Program-made: the position numbers and the translations under genes
Shown: positions 32,070 to 44,224 of the stretch, one piece after another
How the letters are laid out: every line of letters starts with the position of its first letter
Position numbering within the stretch: the stretch's first letter is position 1
The notes under the pieces: generated by a model
Database searches by the model: none
Told to the model about the DNA's origin: nothing
What the model saw: only the letters and a program-made list of their open reading frames with translations
Assembly (NCBI RefSeq): GCF_014633365.1
Contig: NC_068341.1
Span: 1,054,001 to 1,118,000, forward strand
DNA length: 64,000 nucleotides
From: Diospyros lotus
Lineage: Eukaryota; Streptophyta; Magnoliopsida; Ericales; Ebenaceae
Direction: 5' to 3'

Positions 32070-33740
32070 CACTACAAGAAAATTGATATTTTACGGCGGT
32101 TCTAAAAATCGCCGCAAAATATGGTATTTTGCGGCGGTTTCTTTAAAATTTTGCGACGGTTTCAAAAAACTGCTGCAAAATTTAGTAAAACATGTTTTTT
32201 TGCGGTGGTTTTTAAAAAATCGTAGCTAAATTTAAAAAATAATTAAATAATAAAAAAATTAAATTATTTTTTGCGACGATTTTTGAAAAACTGCGACTAA
32301 ATTAAAAATAATAATAATTTAAAATTAAAATTAAATTAACATTTGCGGTGGTTTTCAAAAATCGCCGCAAAATTCAAAAGAAAAGAAATTTAGCGGCGGT
32401 TTTCCAAAAATCGCCGCCAAATTTAAAAAAAATTAAATAATTTAAAATTAAAATTAAATTAATATTTGTAGCGATTTCTAAAAATCGCCGCAAAATTCAA
32501 AAGAAAATAAATTTAGCGGCGGTTTTCCAAAAATCGCCGCTAAATTTAAAAAAAATAAAATAATTTAAAATTAAAATTAAATTAATATTTGTGGCGATTT
32601 TCAAAAACCGCCACAAAATTCAAAAGAAAATAAATTTAGCGGCAGTTTTTGAAAAACCGCCGCTAAATTTAAAAAAATTAAATAATTTAAAATTAAAAAT
32701 AAAATAAAATAATTTATTAAAAATTTAAATTTAGCGGCGATTTTCTAAAATCGCCTCTAAATTGAAAAAAAAATAAAAATAAAATTAAATAAAAATCTAA
32801 AATATTAAAATTCATTATTTTCGTTAAAAAAATTAAATTTTGTTTAAGAAAATAATTAAAAATTAAATAAATATAAAATCTTAAAAATAAATATAAAATT
32901 GCATTTAAATTAATAGCAAAATTCATTTAAAATATAATTTAAAAAAATAAAAATAAATTTAACAAAATGTTAATATATAAAATTTTAATAATTTTTAAAA
33001 AATATATTAAGATCAAAAAATTTTAATCTTCCTTTTATTTTTAATCAATTAATTTATTTTTATTTATTCTATTATTCTTTTAAAAAATAATCAATTAATA
33101 AATATTTTTAATATATATTAAAAAATATAATTTTTAGTTGTTAGATTAGTATATAATACATATATGTGCATTTATGTCAAGGAGTTATTCACAGATCAGG
33201 CGGTTCGCGCGCGCGCGCCCACGCAAGAGGTGCTGGGATCAAAACTTGGGAGGAGAAAGTGCACTGGGAATTAAATTTCCAGCATTGCCACGTGGTGCGT
33301 GCACAAGCGGCCACGTGGAGCGCAAAGGTTGGGCGGGAGGGCGGCTGGGGGGGGCGGCGTGGGTCGGGACACGGGCTGGGCTGGTCTACAATGGCAAATT
33401 AAAAATTTTATTTTTTTATTAATTTTAGCGGCAGTTTTAAAACCGTTGCTAAAATTAAAAATTTAATTTTTTTTAAATTTTTAGTGGCGGTTTTCAAACC
33501 GCCGCTAAATATTATAGAAACAGCCGCTAAATCACTTATTTAGTGGCAGTTTCTAAAACCGTCGCAAAATTTAAAATTAGCGGCGGTTATTCCAGCGGTT
33601 GCTAAAAATCGTCGCAAAACGCTCCGCGACGGCTGACTTAGCGGCGGTTTTCAAAACCGCCACTAAATTACTTGGCGGCAGTTAAAAATCGCCGCTAAAT
33701 GCAAAAAAAACTGCCGCTAAATATCGATTTTTTTGTAGTG
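32070..33740. mobile_element. Non-autonomous CACTA element
   Basis: 1671 bp, termini cactacaagaaaattgata... and ...tcgatttttttgtagtg, with a perfect 3-bp target duplication cct (32067-32069, 33741-33743). Both ends are filled with subterminal repeats of the type 'ttagcggcggtttt' / 'aaaaatcgccgct', a different family from the 18848 element. The middle is AT-rich apart from a GC-rich island at 33195-33390. It encodes no transposase. Confidence 0.93.
33195..33390. other. GC-rich island with two G-boxes inside the CACTA element
   Basis: This ~200-bp stretch is strikingly GC-rich ('gttcgcgcgcgcgcgc', 'gggcggctgggggggg') in an otherwise A/T-dominated element. It contains two CACGTG motifs in similar contexts (33289-33294 and 33312-33317, each in gccacgtgg). 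It may be captured promoter DNA. Short open frames cross it without recognised domains. Confidence 0.55.
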
Positions 33741-34100
33741 CCTGTAGATCGGGGTCGGAACGAGCCCAAAGGATGCCAAAAATGTAGTCACATGGGTTGG
33801 AGAGAGAGATTGTCGAAATGAGCTAAATGGACTCTAGAGCCTTGATCGGACGTGCAGGAGTAAGAGAGAGAAATGGACAAAACGAGAGGAACAGATGAAC
33901 GAGCTGAAAGGGAGAGAAGAGAGAGGGCCAAAAGGAGAGAAAGTCTCGCGTAGGAGATGGCAAGAGAAAGAGAGAGAAAGGGTGGGATTTGGGCTGGATT
34001 AGAATTGAAGGTATGTTAGGAATTGGGTTGATGGGTAAACTTGTAATTTAGTTCTAGGTGGCTTCGGGGATGGCTTTTCGAGGGTCGAATAGCATTACTC

Positions 34101-34538
34101 TTATCTTATATATTTGGTCAAATATTTGAATCTCTGCTCTTGCACGCTTTTATTATTTATATATTTAAATTTTTTGTTATTTTAAATATTTTTTGAATGG
34201 TATAATTTTGAGTCAATTATATTTTTAAATTTTTTATTATTTCAATTACATTCCTTAATTCATTATTTTCAATAAATTTGTTGAGATGTATAATTGATTC
34301 AAAATTATATAATTTAGTGTGATTGAAAGAAAAAAAATTCAGAAGTACAATTAAATCAAATTTGTAAATTCAAGAATGTCTTTTAAATAATAAAAAATTC
34401 AAGTCTTTTAATAAAAAAAGCATACCAGTACAGGTGTTGAAATATATATTTTGCCCCCATATATATTTCCTAGCTAGAACCCATCCTCGCACGGCCGTGC
34501 TATCATCTTTCTATCCCCACGCCTCAGTCTGCCCAGCT
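34101..34538 (+). other. Upstream region of sulfotransferase copy B
   Basis: AT-rich sequence related to dispersed repeats seen near 42470-42700 and 48590-48980 ('aattttttattattt', 'gagtcaatt', 'aataaatttgttgagat'). The leader from about 34478 matches copy A. 'catatatattt' at about 34457-34467 is the best TATA candidate, ~75 bp before the ATG, but in such composition it is weak evidence. Confidence 0.4.
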
Positions 34539-35531
34539 ATGGCAAAGTCAGAGAACATCCAGAACCAGAAGCCCACCCTAGAAGAAGGGTTATTTGGAAG
34601 CCTTCCCAAAGAAAAGAATTGTAGTGGATTCGATCTTCTGTTCTATCAAGGTTTCTGGTGTCTTGAGAGCATCATTGAGAGCGTTGTTTCCTGTCAACAG
34701 CATTTCCAGGCACATAAAACTGATACGATCTTAGCTTCCTTCCCAAAATGCGGCACCACCTGGTTGAAGGCCCTCATCTTTGCCGTAGCCAACAGAAGCA
34801 AGCATCCCCTCATAGAGAGCCCGCTGCTCTCAGCTAACCCCCACGCTCTTGTTCCTTTTCTTGAGTCCCAAATCTACCGAAAGCCTCCTCCCTTTAATCT
34901 CCAAGACATTCCCAGCCCAAGAATTCTTTCCACTCACTTGCCTTACTCTGCACTGCCCGCCTCCATCAAAACTAATTCCAAATGCAAGCTTGTCTATATA
35001 TGCAGAAATCCCTTGGACCAGTTCATCTCCAACTGGCACTTTGCATCCAGTCTCCAGTCCAGGAATCACTACTCCATCTCACTGGATGAGTGGTCCAAAA
35101 AGTACTGTATTTCTGGGATTACCCCTTTTGGCCCTTTCTGGGATCATATGTTGGGATATTGGAAGGCCAGCCAAGAGAAGCCGGGCCAAGTTCTGTTCTT
35201 GAAGTACGAAGACTTGAAGGAAGATGATGTGTTTTACGTTAAGAAGCTGGCCGAGTTCTTGGGGGTTCCATTTTCAACGGAGGAAGAAAGGGACGGGATG
35301 CCTGAACAGATATCCAGGCTGTGTAGCTTTGAGAATTTGAAAGATTTGGAAGTGAACAAGAGTGGCAAATTTGATGATCATTTTCCCTTCGATATCGATA
35401 ACAAAGCATTTTTCAGGAAAGCAAAGGTTGGAGATTGGTCCAATTATCTTTCTCCGTCCGTGGCCGAGGCCCTGAAGAAGCTTATCCATGACAAGTTTGA
35501 GGGTTCTGGTTTAACCTTCAAAACGTCCTAA
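34539..35531 (+). CDS. Cytosolic sulfotransferase (plant SOT family), copy B, intact
   Basis: Transfers sulfate from PAPS to a hydroxyl of a small acceptor; the acceptor (flavonoid, steroid, jasmonate-type or other) cannot be told from sequence. It is a single exon of 330 codons, the normal length and structure for plant SOTs. Motifs: PAPS 5'-phosphosulfate loop FPKCGTTWLKAL (68-79, Lys70); STHLPYS (131-137) with the presumed catalytic His133; 3'-phosphate motif YICRNPLDQFISNWHF (153-168); WDHMLGYW (201-208); KYEDLKED (222-229); and C-terminal FRKAKVGDW (292-300). In the last, the usual Gly of RKGxxGDW is Ala295, as also in copy A. There is no signal peptide, so it should be cytosolic. I start at ATG 34539 (context agctATGGC) because copy A shares exactly this start; the frame is open 35 codons further upstream. 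It lies between two MULEs. Confidence 0.95.
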   Translation: MAKSENIQNQKPTLEEGLFGSLPKEKNCSGFDLLFYQGFWCLESIIESVVSCQQHFQAHKTDTILASFPKCGTTWLKALIFAVANRSKHPLIESPLLSANPHALVPFLESQIYRKPPPFNLQDIPSPRILSTHLPYSALPASIKTNSKCKLVYICRNPLDQFISNWHFASSLQSRNHYSISLDEWSKKYCISGITPFGPFWDHMLGYWKASQEKPGQVLFLKYEDLKEDDVFYVKKLAEFLGVPFSTEEERDGMPEQISRLCSFENLKDLEVNKSGKFDDHFPFDIDNKAFFRKAKVGDWSNYLSPSVAEALKKLIHDKFEGSGLTFKTS

Positions 35532-35809
35532 TAATATTTAATTTATTGTCTTTACCTTCAAATAAGATGGGTTCTGCTTGTGGCCATTCACGAAATTCTT
35601 AGTTAAATTTCATAGATACATATATATATATATATGGTCATTTTCCCAAGTTTCTACCCCTTCTTTGAGTGTGCTTTGCTCAAGAATTTGGCAGTGTTGT
35701 AAGATTTTTCCCAATTCTGATGTTTGGAATGGTGTTATTTAAATTATGGAATTGAAGAATTCAATTACATTTAAAATAAAAGTTTTAATTATGGAATGGA
35801 TTTCATCTA
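35532..35809 (+). repeat. Start of duplicated 3' flank (block B, first part)
   Basis: Nearly identical to 9174-9450 behind copy A ('ttctgcttgtggccattca', 'caagaatttggcagt', 'tggaatggtgttattt'). It includes the probable 3' untranslated region and a short (TA)n. It is interrupted at 35810 by a MULE, and the flank resumes at 41379. Confidence 0.9.
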
Positions 35810-38800
35810 GTGGAAATTGTAAAAAATAACCTCCCCATAAATACAAAATTTGTTTTTATCCCCTTTTTTACAAAAAAACGTTTTTAGCCCTTCCAAACAA
35901 ATAGTTACAAAAAATAGCCACTTTACCGCTTTGAACCATAACCTTTGACTTTTCAACAATCCACTTTTATTAAAAATTAAGAATAAAGCCAAAGATAATG
36001 AATTCTCAAACTACCCTCAATACAAAAAAAAATAAAAGGGTTAAATTTCTATTTAACCCCCACAACAAACCCATAAACCTCCACCCTTTTTAATTATTAA
36101 ATATATATGTATTATTACATATAAATAAAATTAATTAAATAATAATAATTAAAAAATTTAAATATATATGTATTATTAAATATATAATTGAAAAATTGTT
36201 ATTCAATGATTATTATTTAATTTTTAAATTGTAATAATAATTGCAAATCATAATTATAATAATATATTTTCAACTATTAAATTTTTATTATTTTCTAATA
36301 ATTACTATTATTTTTTAATTATTATTTTTTTAATATTTTAATAACTGGTTGGGTCTCGAACACATGTTCGGTTCCCCCTTAAAAAATAATTTACTACTAA
36401 ATACATTTTTTAATAATTATTATTTTTTAAATTTTTAGTGCTAATGGAACACACTAATTTGAAAAAAATCAAAAAAATTTAAAAAATTTCATTTTTGGCC
36501 TTTGCAGACCACAAAACTCGATGACGAACTTTGTGGGCCACAAAGACCGATTTTTTTTTTTTTGCAATGAGATATTTTCAAAGTTGCCCAATAATAGTCT
36601 CAAAAAATAAATTATTGTTAAGAAATTACACTTTTGTTCTTGAGTAAATTTATTACCATAGCATTATCTTTACTTTGTCCAATATTATCTAAAACAATTG
36701 ATCATGTATTGGTTGTGTTGATAGTTGATAGACATTCTCACACAAAGTGAAAGATAATGATGTTTGTTATGATATATACATTCAATTAACCCAATAAACA
36801 TAAAAAGACATTATTTTAGTGCTAATGGAACACACTAATTTGAAAAAAAAATTCAAAAAAATTAAAAAAAATTAATTTCGGGCTTTGTGGGCCACAAAGC
36901 CCGATCGGGCTTCATAGACCACAAGGCCCGATGGGGGACTTTGTGGGTCACAAAGCCCGATGGGAAACTTTGTTGGCCGCAAAGCTTGATTTTTTTATTT
37001 TTTTTTTTTGCAATGGGATTTTTTTAAGTTGTCCACTAGTAGTCTAAAAAAATAATTTATTGTTAAGAAATTATACTTTTATTCTTGAGTAAGTTTATTA
37101 TCATAGCATTATATTTGTTTTGTCCAATATTAGTTAGAACAATTGATCATGTATTAGTTGTGTTGATAATGAATGGACATTCTCACACAAAGTGAAAGAT
37201 AATTATATTTGTTGGAATATATATTCAATTAACCCAATAAACGTAAAAAGACATAATTTTAGTGTTAATGGAAAACACTAATTTGAAGAAAAAATCAAGA
37301 AAATTAAAAAAAATTAATTTCCGGCTTTGTGGGCCACAAAGCCCGATGGGGGACTTTGTGGGCCACAAAACCCGATGGGACAAAGCCCGATCGGGCTTCG
37401 TGAACCACAAGACCCGATGGGGGACTTTGTGGGTCACAAAGCCCAATGGGAGACTTTGTAGGCCATAAAGCCAGATTTTTTTTTTTTTTTTTTTTTACAA
37501 TGGGATTTTTTTAAGTTGTCCAATAATAGTCTCAAAATATAAATTATTGTTAAGAAATTACACTTTTATTCTTGAGTAAGTTTATTATCATAGTATTATA
37601 TTTGTTTTGTCCAATATTAGTTAGAACAATTGATCATGTATTAGTTGTGTTGATAATAGATGGACATTCTCACACAAAATGAAAGATAATGATGTTTGTT
37701 GGAATATATACATTCAATTAACCCAATAAACGTAAAAAGACATCATTTTAGTGCTAATGGAACACACTAATTTGAAAAAAAAATCAAGAAAATTAAAAAA
37801 AATTAATTTCGAGCTTTGTGGACCACAAAACCCGATGGAAGACTTTGTGGGCCACAAAGCCCGATGGGACAAAGCCCGATCGGGCTTCGTGGACCACAAG
37901 GTCCGATGGGAGACTTTATGGGTCACAAAGCCCGATGGGAAACTTTGTTGGCCGTAAAGCTTGATTTTTTTTATTTTTATTTTTTGCAATGAGATTTTTT
38001 TAAGTTGCCCACTAGTAGTCTTAAAAAATAAATTATTGTTAAGAAATTACACTTTTATTCTTGAGTAAGTTTATTATCATAGCATTATATTTGTTTTGTT
38101 CAATATTAGTTAGAACAATTGATCATGTATTAGTTGTGTTGATAATGAATGGACATTCTCATACAAAGTGAAAGATAATGATGTTTGTTGGAATATATAC
38201 ATTCAATTAACCTAATAAACGTAAAAAGACATCATTTTAGTACTAATGGAACACACTAATTTGAAGAAAAAATCAAGAAAATAAAAAAAAATTCATTTCG
38301 GATTTTGTGGGCCACAAAACCCGATGAGACAAAGCCCGACCGGGCTTCATGAACCACAAGGCCCGATGGGGGACTTTGTGGATCGCAAAGCCCGATGGGA
38401 GACTTTGTAGGCCATAAAGCCCGTTTTTTTTTTTTTTTTTTTTGCAATGGGATTTTTTTAAGTTGTTAATAATAGTCTTAAAATATAAATTATTATTAAG
38501 AAATTACACTTTTATTCTTGAGTAAGTTTATTATCATAGCATTATATTTGTTTTGTCCAATATTAGTTAGAACAATTGATCATGTATTAGTTGTGTTGAT
38601 AATGAATGGACATTCTCACACAAAGTGAAAGATAATGATGTTTGTTGGGATATATACATTCAATTAACCCAATAAACGTAAAAAGACATCATTTTAGTGC
38701 TAATGGAACACACTAATTTGAAAAAAAAATCAAGAAAATTAAAAATAATTAATTTCGGGCTTTGTGGGCCACAAAGCCCGATGGGACAAAGCCCGATTGG

Positions 38801-41378
38801 GCTTCGTGGACCACAAGGCCCGATGGTGGACTTTGTGGGTCACAAAGCCCGATGGGAAACTTTGTTGGCCGTAAAGCTTGATTTTATTTATTTTTTTTTT
38901 TTTTGCAATGGGATTTTTTTAAGTTGCCCACTAGTAGTCTCAAAAAATAAATTATTGTTAAGAAATTACACTTTTATTCTTGAGTAAGTTTATTATCATA
39001 GCATTATATTTGTTTTGTCCAATATTAGTTAGAACAATTGATCATGTATTAGTTGTGTTGATAATGAATGGACATTCTCATACAAAGTGAAAGATAATGA
39101 TGTTTGTTGGAATATATACATTCAATTAACCCAATAAACTTAAAAAGACATCATTTTAGTGCTAATGGAACACACTAATTTGAAGAAAAAAATCAAGAAA
39201 ATTAAAAATAATTAATTTCGGGCTTTGTGGGCCACAAAGCTCGATGGGGGACTTTGTGGGCCACAAAACCCGATGGGACAAAGCCCGATCGGGCTTCGTG
39301 AACCACAAGGCCCGATGGGGGACTTTGTGGGTCGCAAAGCCCGATGGGAGACTTTGTAGGCCATAAAGCCTGTTTTTTTTTTTTTTTTTTTTGTAATGAG
39401 ATTTTTTTAAGTTGTCCAATAATAGTCTTAAAATATAAATTATTGTTAAGAAATTACACTTTTATTCTTAAGTAAGTTTATTATCATACAATTATATTTG
39501 TTTTGTGCAATATTAGTTAGAACAATTGATCATGTATTAGTTGTGTTGATAATGGATGGACATTTTCATACAAAGTGAAAGATAATGATGTTTGTTGGGA
39601 TATATACATTCAATTAACCCAATAAATGTAAAAAGACATCATTTTAGTGTTAATGGAACACACTAATTTAAAGAAAAAATCAAGAAAATTAAAAAAAATT
39701 AATTTCAGGCTTTGTGGGCCACAAAGCCCGATGGGGGACTTTGTGGGCCACAAAACCCGATGGGACAAAGCTCGATCGGGCTTCGTGAACCACAAGGCCC
39801 GATGGGGGACTTTGTGGGTCGCAAAGCCCGATGGGAGACTTTGTAGGCCATAAAGCCCTTTTTTTTTTTTTTTTGCAATGGGATTTTTTTAAGTTGTCCA
39901 ATAATAGTCTTAAAATATAAATTATTATTAAGAAATTACACTTTTATTCTTGAGTAAGTTTATTATCATACAATTATATTTGTTTTGTGCAATATTAGTT
40001 AGAACAATTGATCATGTATTAGTTGTGTTGATAATGGATGGACATTTTCATACAAAATGAAAGATAATGATGTTTGTTGGGATATATACATTCAATTAAC
40101 CCAATAAATGTAAAAAGACATCATTTTAGTGTTAATGGAACACACTAATTTGAAGAAAAAATCAAGAAAATTAAAAACAATTAATTTCAGGCTTTGTGGG
40201 CCACAAAGCCCGATGGGGGACTTTGTGGGCCACAAAACCCGATGGGACAAAGTCCGATCGGGCTTCGTGAACCACAAGGCCCGATGGGGGACTTTGTGGG
40301 TCGCAAAGCCCGATGGGAGACTTTGTAGGCCATAAAGCCCGTTTTTTTTTTTTTTTTGCAATTGGATTTTTTTAAGTTGTCCAATAATAGTCTTAAAATA
40401 TAAATTATTATTAAGAAATTACACTTTTATTCTTGAGTAAGTTTATTATAATAACATTATATTTGTTTTGTCTAATATTAGTTAGAACAATTGATCATGT
40501 ATTGGTTGTGTTCATAGTGGATGGACATTCTCACACAAAGTGAAAGATAATAATGTTTGTTGTAATATATACATTCAATTAACCCAATAAACGTAAAAAG
40601 ACATCATTTTTGTATTCATGGAACACATTAATTTGTAAAAAAAAGTTAAGAAAAATTGAAAAAAATTATTTTTGGGCTTTGTGGGCCAGAAAGCCCGATG
40701 GGGGACTTTGTGGGCCACAAAGCCCGATCCACAAGGCCTGATGGGGGACTTTGTGGGTCACAAAGCCCGATCGGGCTTTGTGGCCCACAAAACCCGATAA
40801 CGATGTGGAGTTCATTTTATCACCCAAATTAGTACAGATTTAGAATGATATCTGTCAAAATATGTTCTGTTCACAATTACAATAATTCTACACGGCCTTA
40901 ATAAGCAATGTGAACACAAAAATTATTTTAAAAAATAAAACAAATACAAATCAAATTGATATCTTGAGATTGAGTGAAATTGTTTGTTGGAGAGAAAAAA
41001 ACTTGTTGAATGGGACTTCAGTAAGGTCGTTGCAATTGATGAAGAAGATTGAATGACTCAACAAGCAAAAAGATTGAATGTATGAAGAATTATTGAGTTT
41101 TGATAGTTTGATAATGGAGAGAAAGAGACTAAAGTGAATGTTGAAAGAGGAGAGAGAAGAAAAGTTATATGAAAGAGATAAGGGTATTTTGGTAAAAGAA
41201 ACTAAGGACAATGTGGGTTTTCTATTTTAAAATCTCATTAAGGGTATTTTTGGTATCTTGCATAAAAGTGGCTATAAGGTGTATCTAGTTTGTTTGAATA
41301 GTCAAAAATATTTTTTTTCTATAAAAAGTACAGAAACGATTTTATACATTTGAATTAGATCAAATATGAATTCCTCCC
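35810..41378. mobile_element. Mutator-like element carrying a hairpin-rich tandem array
   Basis: A 5.57-kb insertion proven by the empty site in block A (near 9440-9450). It is flanked by a perfect 9-bp target duplication tttcatcta (35801-35809, 41379-41387), as for MULEs. The ends are long, decayed inverted repeats: the left 'gtttttagcccttccaaaca' and 'aatagccacttta' pair with the right end's reverse complement 'atttttgactattcaaaca' and 'tatagccactttta', extending over ~130 bp. No transposase is present. Most of the interior is the array at 36438-40805. The 40805-41290 segment is unique and unassigned. Confidence 0.8.
36438..40805. repeat. Tandem array of about ten 380-490-bp units with hairpin cores
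   Basis: Units start with 'taatggaacacactaattt' at about 36441, 36822, 37265, 37755, 38244, 38700, 39166, 39652, 40134 and 40616; most periods are 460-488 bp, and the first two are shorter. Each unit has a conserved AT-rich body (..ttgatcatgtattagttgtg.., ..caattaacccaataaa..), a T-run of 10-20, and a GC-rich core. The core is made of inverted pairs: gggctttgtgg, one spacer base, then ccacaaagccc (for example 36880-36902), joined by 'gatgggggact'. The short 'LCGPQSP'-like open frames recurring in the array on both strands are translations of these palindromes, not genes. Confidence 0.93.
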
Positions 41379-43855
41379 TTTCATCTATCAAATTTAGTTT
41401 TAATTACATGGCTAGAGCTAAGAAAAAAATTTAAACAAGATAAGTTCGAGGGATTTGATTTTAGATTCAAAATGTGTAAATGAAATTGTATTTACTATCA
41501 AATAAGATTGAGTTCTGTTTTAATCATAATAAAATTTATTATTAGTTGAATTTTCTATAGTAATTTCCTTGTTTCTACATCTTCTCTTTTCAGTGTGTGA
41601 TGTGAGATTTCTCCCCATTTTACTTATTAACATAGTTTAGACATTAATGCTAGAAAATATGTCACGTCACACTTATTTATTTTTAGAGAACATATGTCAT
41701 TATCAATCACTTACCGTTGTCATTATTTGATTTATGCAATAATTTTCCTATTTCTTTTTAGCTCTCCTCAAATTTAAGGTAGTTATAGGAATTTTTATCC
41801 AAATTAACTTTTTCTACAGAAAAAGGTTGGGGCTTAGTCTCCCTATTAATTCTTGGACACTCAAGTTAGTCACTATTCTTGAACACAACATAATAATGAT
41901 ATAATAAATACATAGTATATATTGTATTTATATAGATAAGCTGACAAGTCAATATAAATTGAGACGAGACCACACATATGGTTAGATTAGTTCCTCTAGA
42001 TAGACTAGGCTAGCCAGCTATAGGTGTAGGCTTGGGCTCGAGGCTTCCTTAATACTCCTTGATCAGATAGCCTTGGCCAGACTTTCCAGTAGACCCAATT
42101 ATTTAGCCCTCGTCTTGTTTGGGTCTCATTTAAATATGAACTACTATAGACTTAGGGTTTTACCTTTAGAAATTAAAGATTCCTTCATCAAATACAAAAT
42201 ATTATTACAAATATGAAATTTAAGTGTCCAAATAATATTTTCCATAAAAACTTCATATTTTTTACTTATAAAAAGAAAATTTATTTGAATATGTACTAAA
42301 ATAAGCCTTAATTACTTTTTTAAAATTAAAATAAGTGTGAAGATTCATATTTAAAGGATATAAACATAAGTCATATTTTGAATATTCAAAAATTAAATAT
42401 ATAAATAAATAAATAGACTATCCATGGGCGTCCTAAGTGACATGGATGACATGTACCCTTTTTTTTATTTAAACATTCAAATTTTTTATTATTTCAAAAA
42501 TACTTTAAAACTTGTAATTTCGAGTCAATTGCACTCTGAATATTTTGTTATTTTAATTATATCTCTAAATTTATTGTTCTCAATAAATTTATCGAGATAT
42601 GTAATTAACTTGAAATTGTATAATTTAGGGGTGTAGTTAAAATAATAAAAAATTTAAAAGTGTAATTGACTCAAAATTACATATATAATTCAAAAGTGTA
42701 ATTAAAATGACAAAAAAAATTGAGTGTCTATATGAAAAAGAAAACGTACAAGTACTGAGGTTAGAAAATGTATTTGGCTGGAAAACAATGTCATTGCTGT
42801 CATGTTGTTCCCAAGTGGCCTTGTCTAATGAAAAATCCATTTTTGCGTTTGCTTTCTTATCATTGGCATCAGGTTGTTTAGCTTTATTACTAATTTGCTA
42901 GTGATATAGGGAAATTTATGGTTACTATTGCATTTCTTAGTTTCTTATTATTATTTGAAGTTTCTCTTTTTCTTTGTTGCTCTGAATTACATTATTGTAT
43001 AGTGGTAATGCTATAATTACAGTATTGCTTTATCATGCTTCCCTCACTAATAGAGCTCTATTGTTCTTTTGCACCATAGTTTCATTTCTTAGGAAACAGG
43101 GAACCTAGCTAGCTAGTAGCAGACATATCCCAAAGGGTAATTCCTTTTTATCATTTTCCAACAAGATATTCCTGGAAATGGTACGTCTAGAACAAAGTGA
43201 TTTTTCCAACAAGAGATTTGTGTAATTTTTTTTTCAAATAGGGTGGGTGCTGGAATTAGTAGAAAGCTAGTCGTAGCTTCCAGTCACAATATATAATACC
43301 TGTGAACTGCTTAGCAATTTCCGACCAGAGGCTGGTTATAATGTTATATATTTCAAGTGTTTATTTGTTAAAATTATTTATTAATTCTTAAAAAAAAAGT
43401 TATATGTCTTTTTATCTAATTTTTTTTTAAAAAAAATTAATTTATATGTCTTTCAATATATTTTAAAATATTTAATAAAAATTTTAAAATACTTCTCTTA
43501 TTTATCTTGACTATTTTATATCTTAATTAAAAAAAATATTTTAATTCTATTTTAATACAAAGTTGTCTTGTTGATTTTAATAAATATTACTTAATAAAAT
43601 ATTAAGAAAGCACCACGTTTAAGGCACGGGTATAAATTAAAAATAAAGTTAAATAAAATATCTTTAATAATACATAAACCAATTAATGTTCCGTACTGTA
43701 CCTACACCGAACATGCTGGCAACATCGTTGTCGAATCTGGACAGCTGATCAAAGCCTGGAGATGACGTACTTCTAGGCCGTCGGCATCTCCGACAGGAAT
43801 CAGAAATATTTATGGCAGAGTTATGATGTGGGGTTGGAGGTACATTACATAGATA
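41379..43855 (+). repeat. Duplicated 3' flank of sulfotransferase copy B (block B, second part)
   Basis: Colinear with 9440-11220 in block A, with an extra ~480 bp (about 42200-42680) of dispersed AT-rich repeat. 43600-43855 has no counterpart in block A but matches block D (28640-28985). No coding sequence is supported; the conserved stretch at 42780-43150 is as well preserved as its surroundings. Confidence 0.85.
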
Positions 43856-44188
43856 GGAAAATTCTATTCAGAATCTAAAAATTTATTTTTCAAAACTCAC
43901 GTTCCATCAAAATTTTTAATAATTTTAATATATCTCTTTTACCCTCACAATCCACAGCAAACTCTCTTCTCCGATCACTTCTCATCTCTGACCATCATCT
44001 AAATATATAAATACATACTTACACATACTTATATATATATATACACACAACATGGCCGCGACCATGTAACTCAGCACACACATATACACTCACACACCTA
44101 TATAAATATATATATATATATACACATATATATATATACAAGTTCTATGGCCCCGGCCATGGAAACCCCCGCACTTCGCGGTGCGGGG

Positions 44189-44224
44189 AATCAAGCCTTC
44201 CCCTACTGTTGGGAAGGCTTGATT
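44189..44224. repeat. Perfect 14-bp-stem hairpin
   Basis: aatcaagccttccc (44189-44202), an 8-base loop, then gggaaggcttgatt (44211-44224). It lies directly after a GC hairpin (44167-44188, ccccgcac...gtgcgggg) in the left arm of the foldback element. The right arm has no exact counterpart, so it is an arm-specific feature. Confidence 0.9.

Larger units (their letters stand above)
31140..34100. mobile_element. Mutator-like element with a nested CACTA
   Basis: Terminal inverted repeats begin gagtaatgctattc at 31140 and end gaatagcattactc at 34100, continuing imperfectly inward (ccctggaaagccacc versus ccctcgaaaagccatcc). The target duplication is 9 bp with one mismatch (ctatcttat 31131-31139, ttatcttat 34101-34109), typical of MULEs. 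The left arm is pyrimidine-rich and the right arm purine-rich, so the pairing extends beyond the strict repeat. No transposase is present. It contains an inverted repeat (31664-32012) and a CACTA insertion (32070-33740). Confidence 0.8.

Noticed and set aside
37225..40384. Recurrent 60-90-residue open frames (LCGPQSPMGDF-type proteins) on both strands
   Set aside because: They are translations of the GC palindromes; each appears in both orientations and is not preceded by any gene signal.
36438..40805. Regularly spaced hairpin repeats resembling a CRISPR array
   Set aside because: The units are 380-490 bp with conserved bodies, inside a plant MULE with a 9-bp target duplication. There are no short spacers, no cas genes, and the host is eukaryotic.
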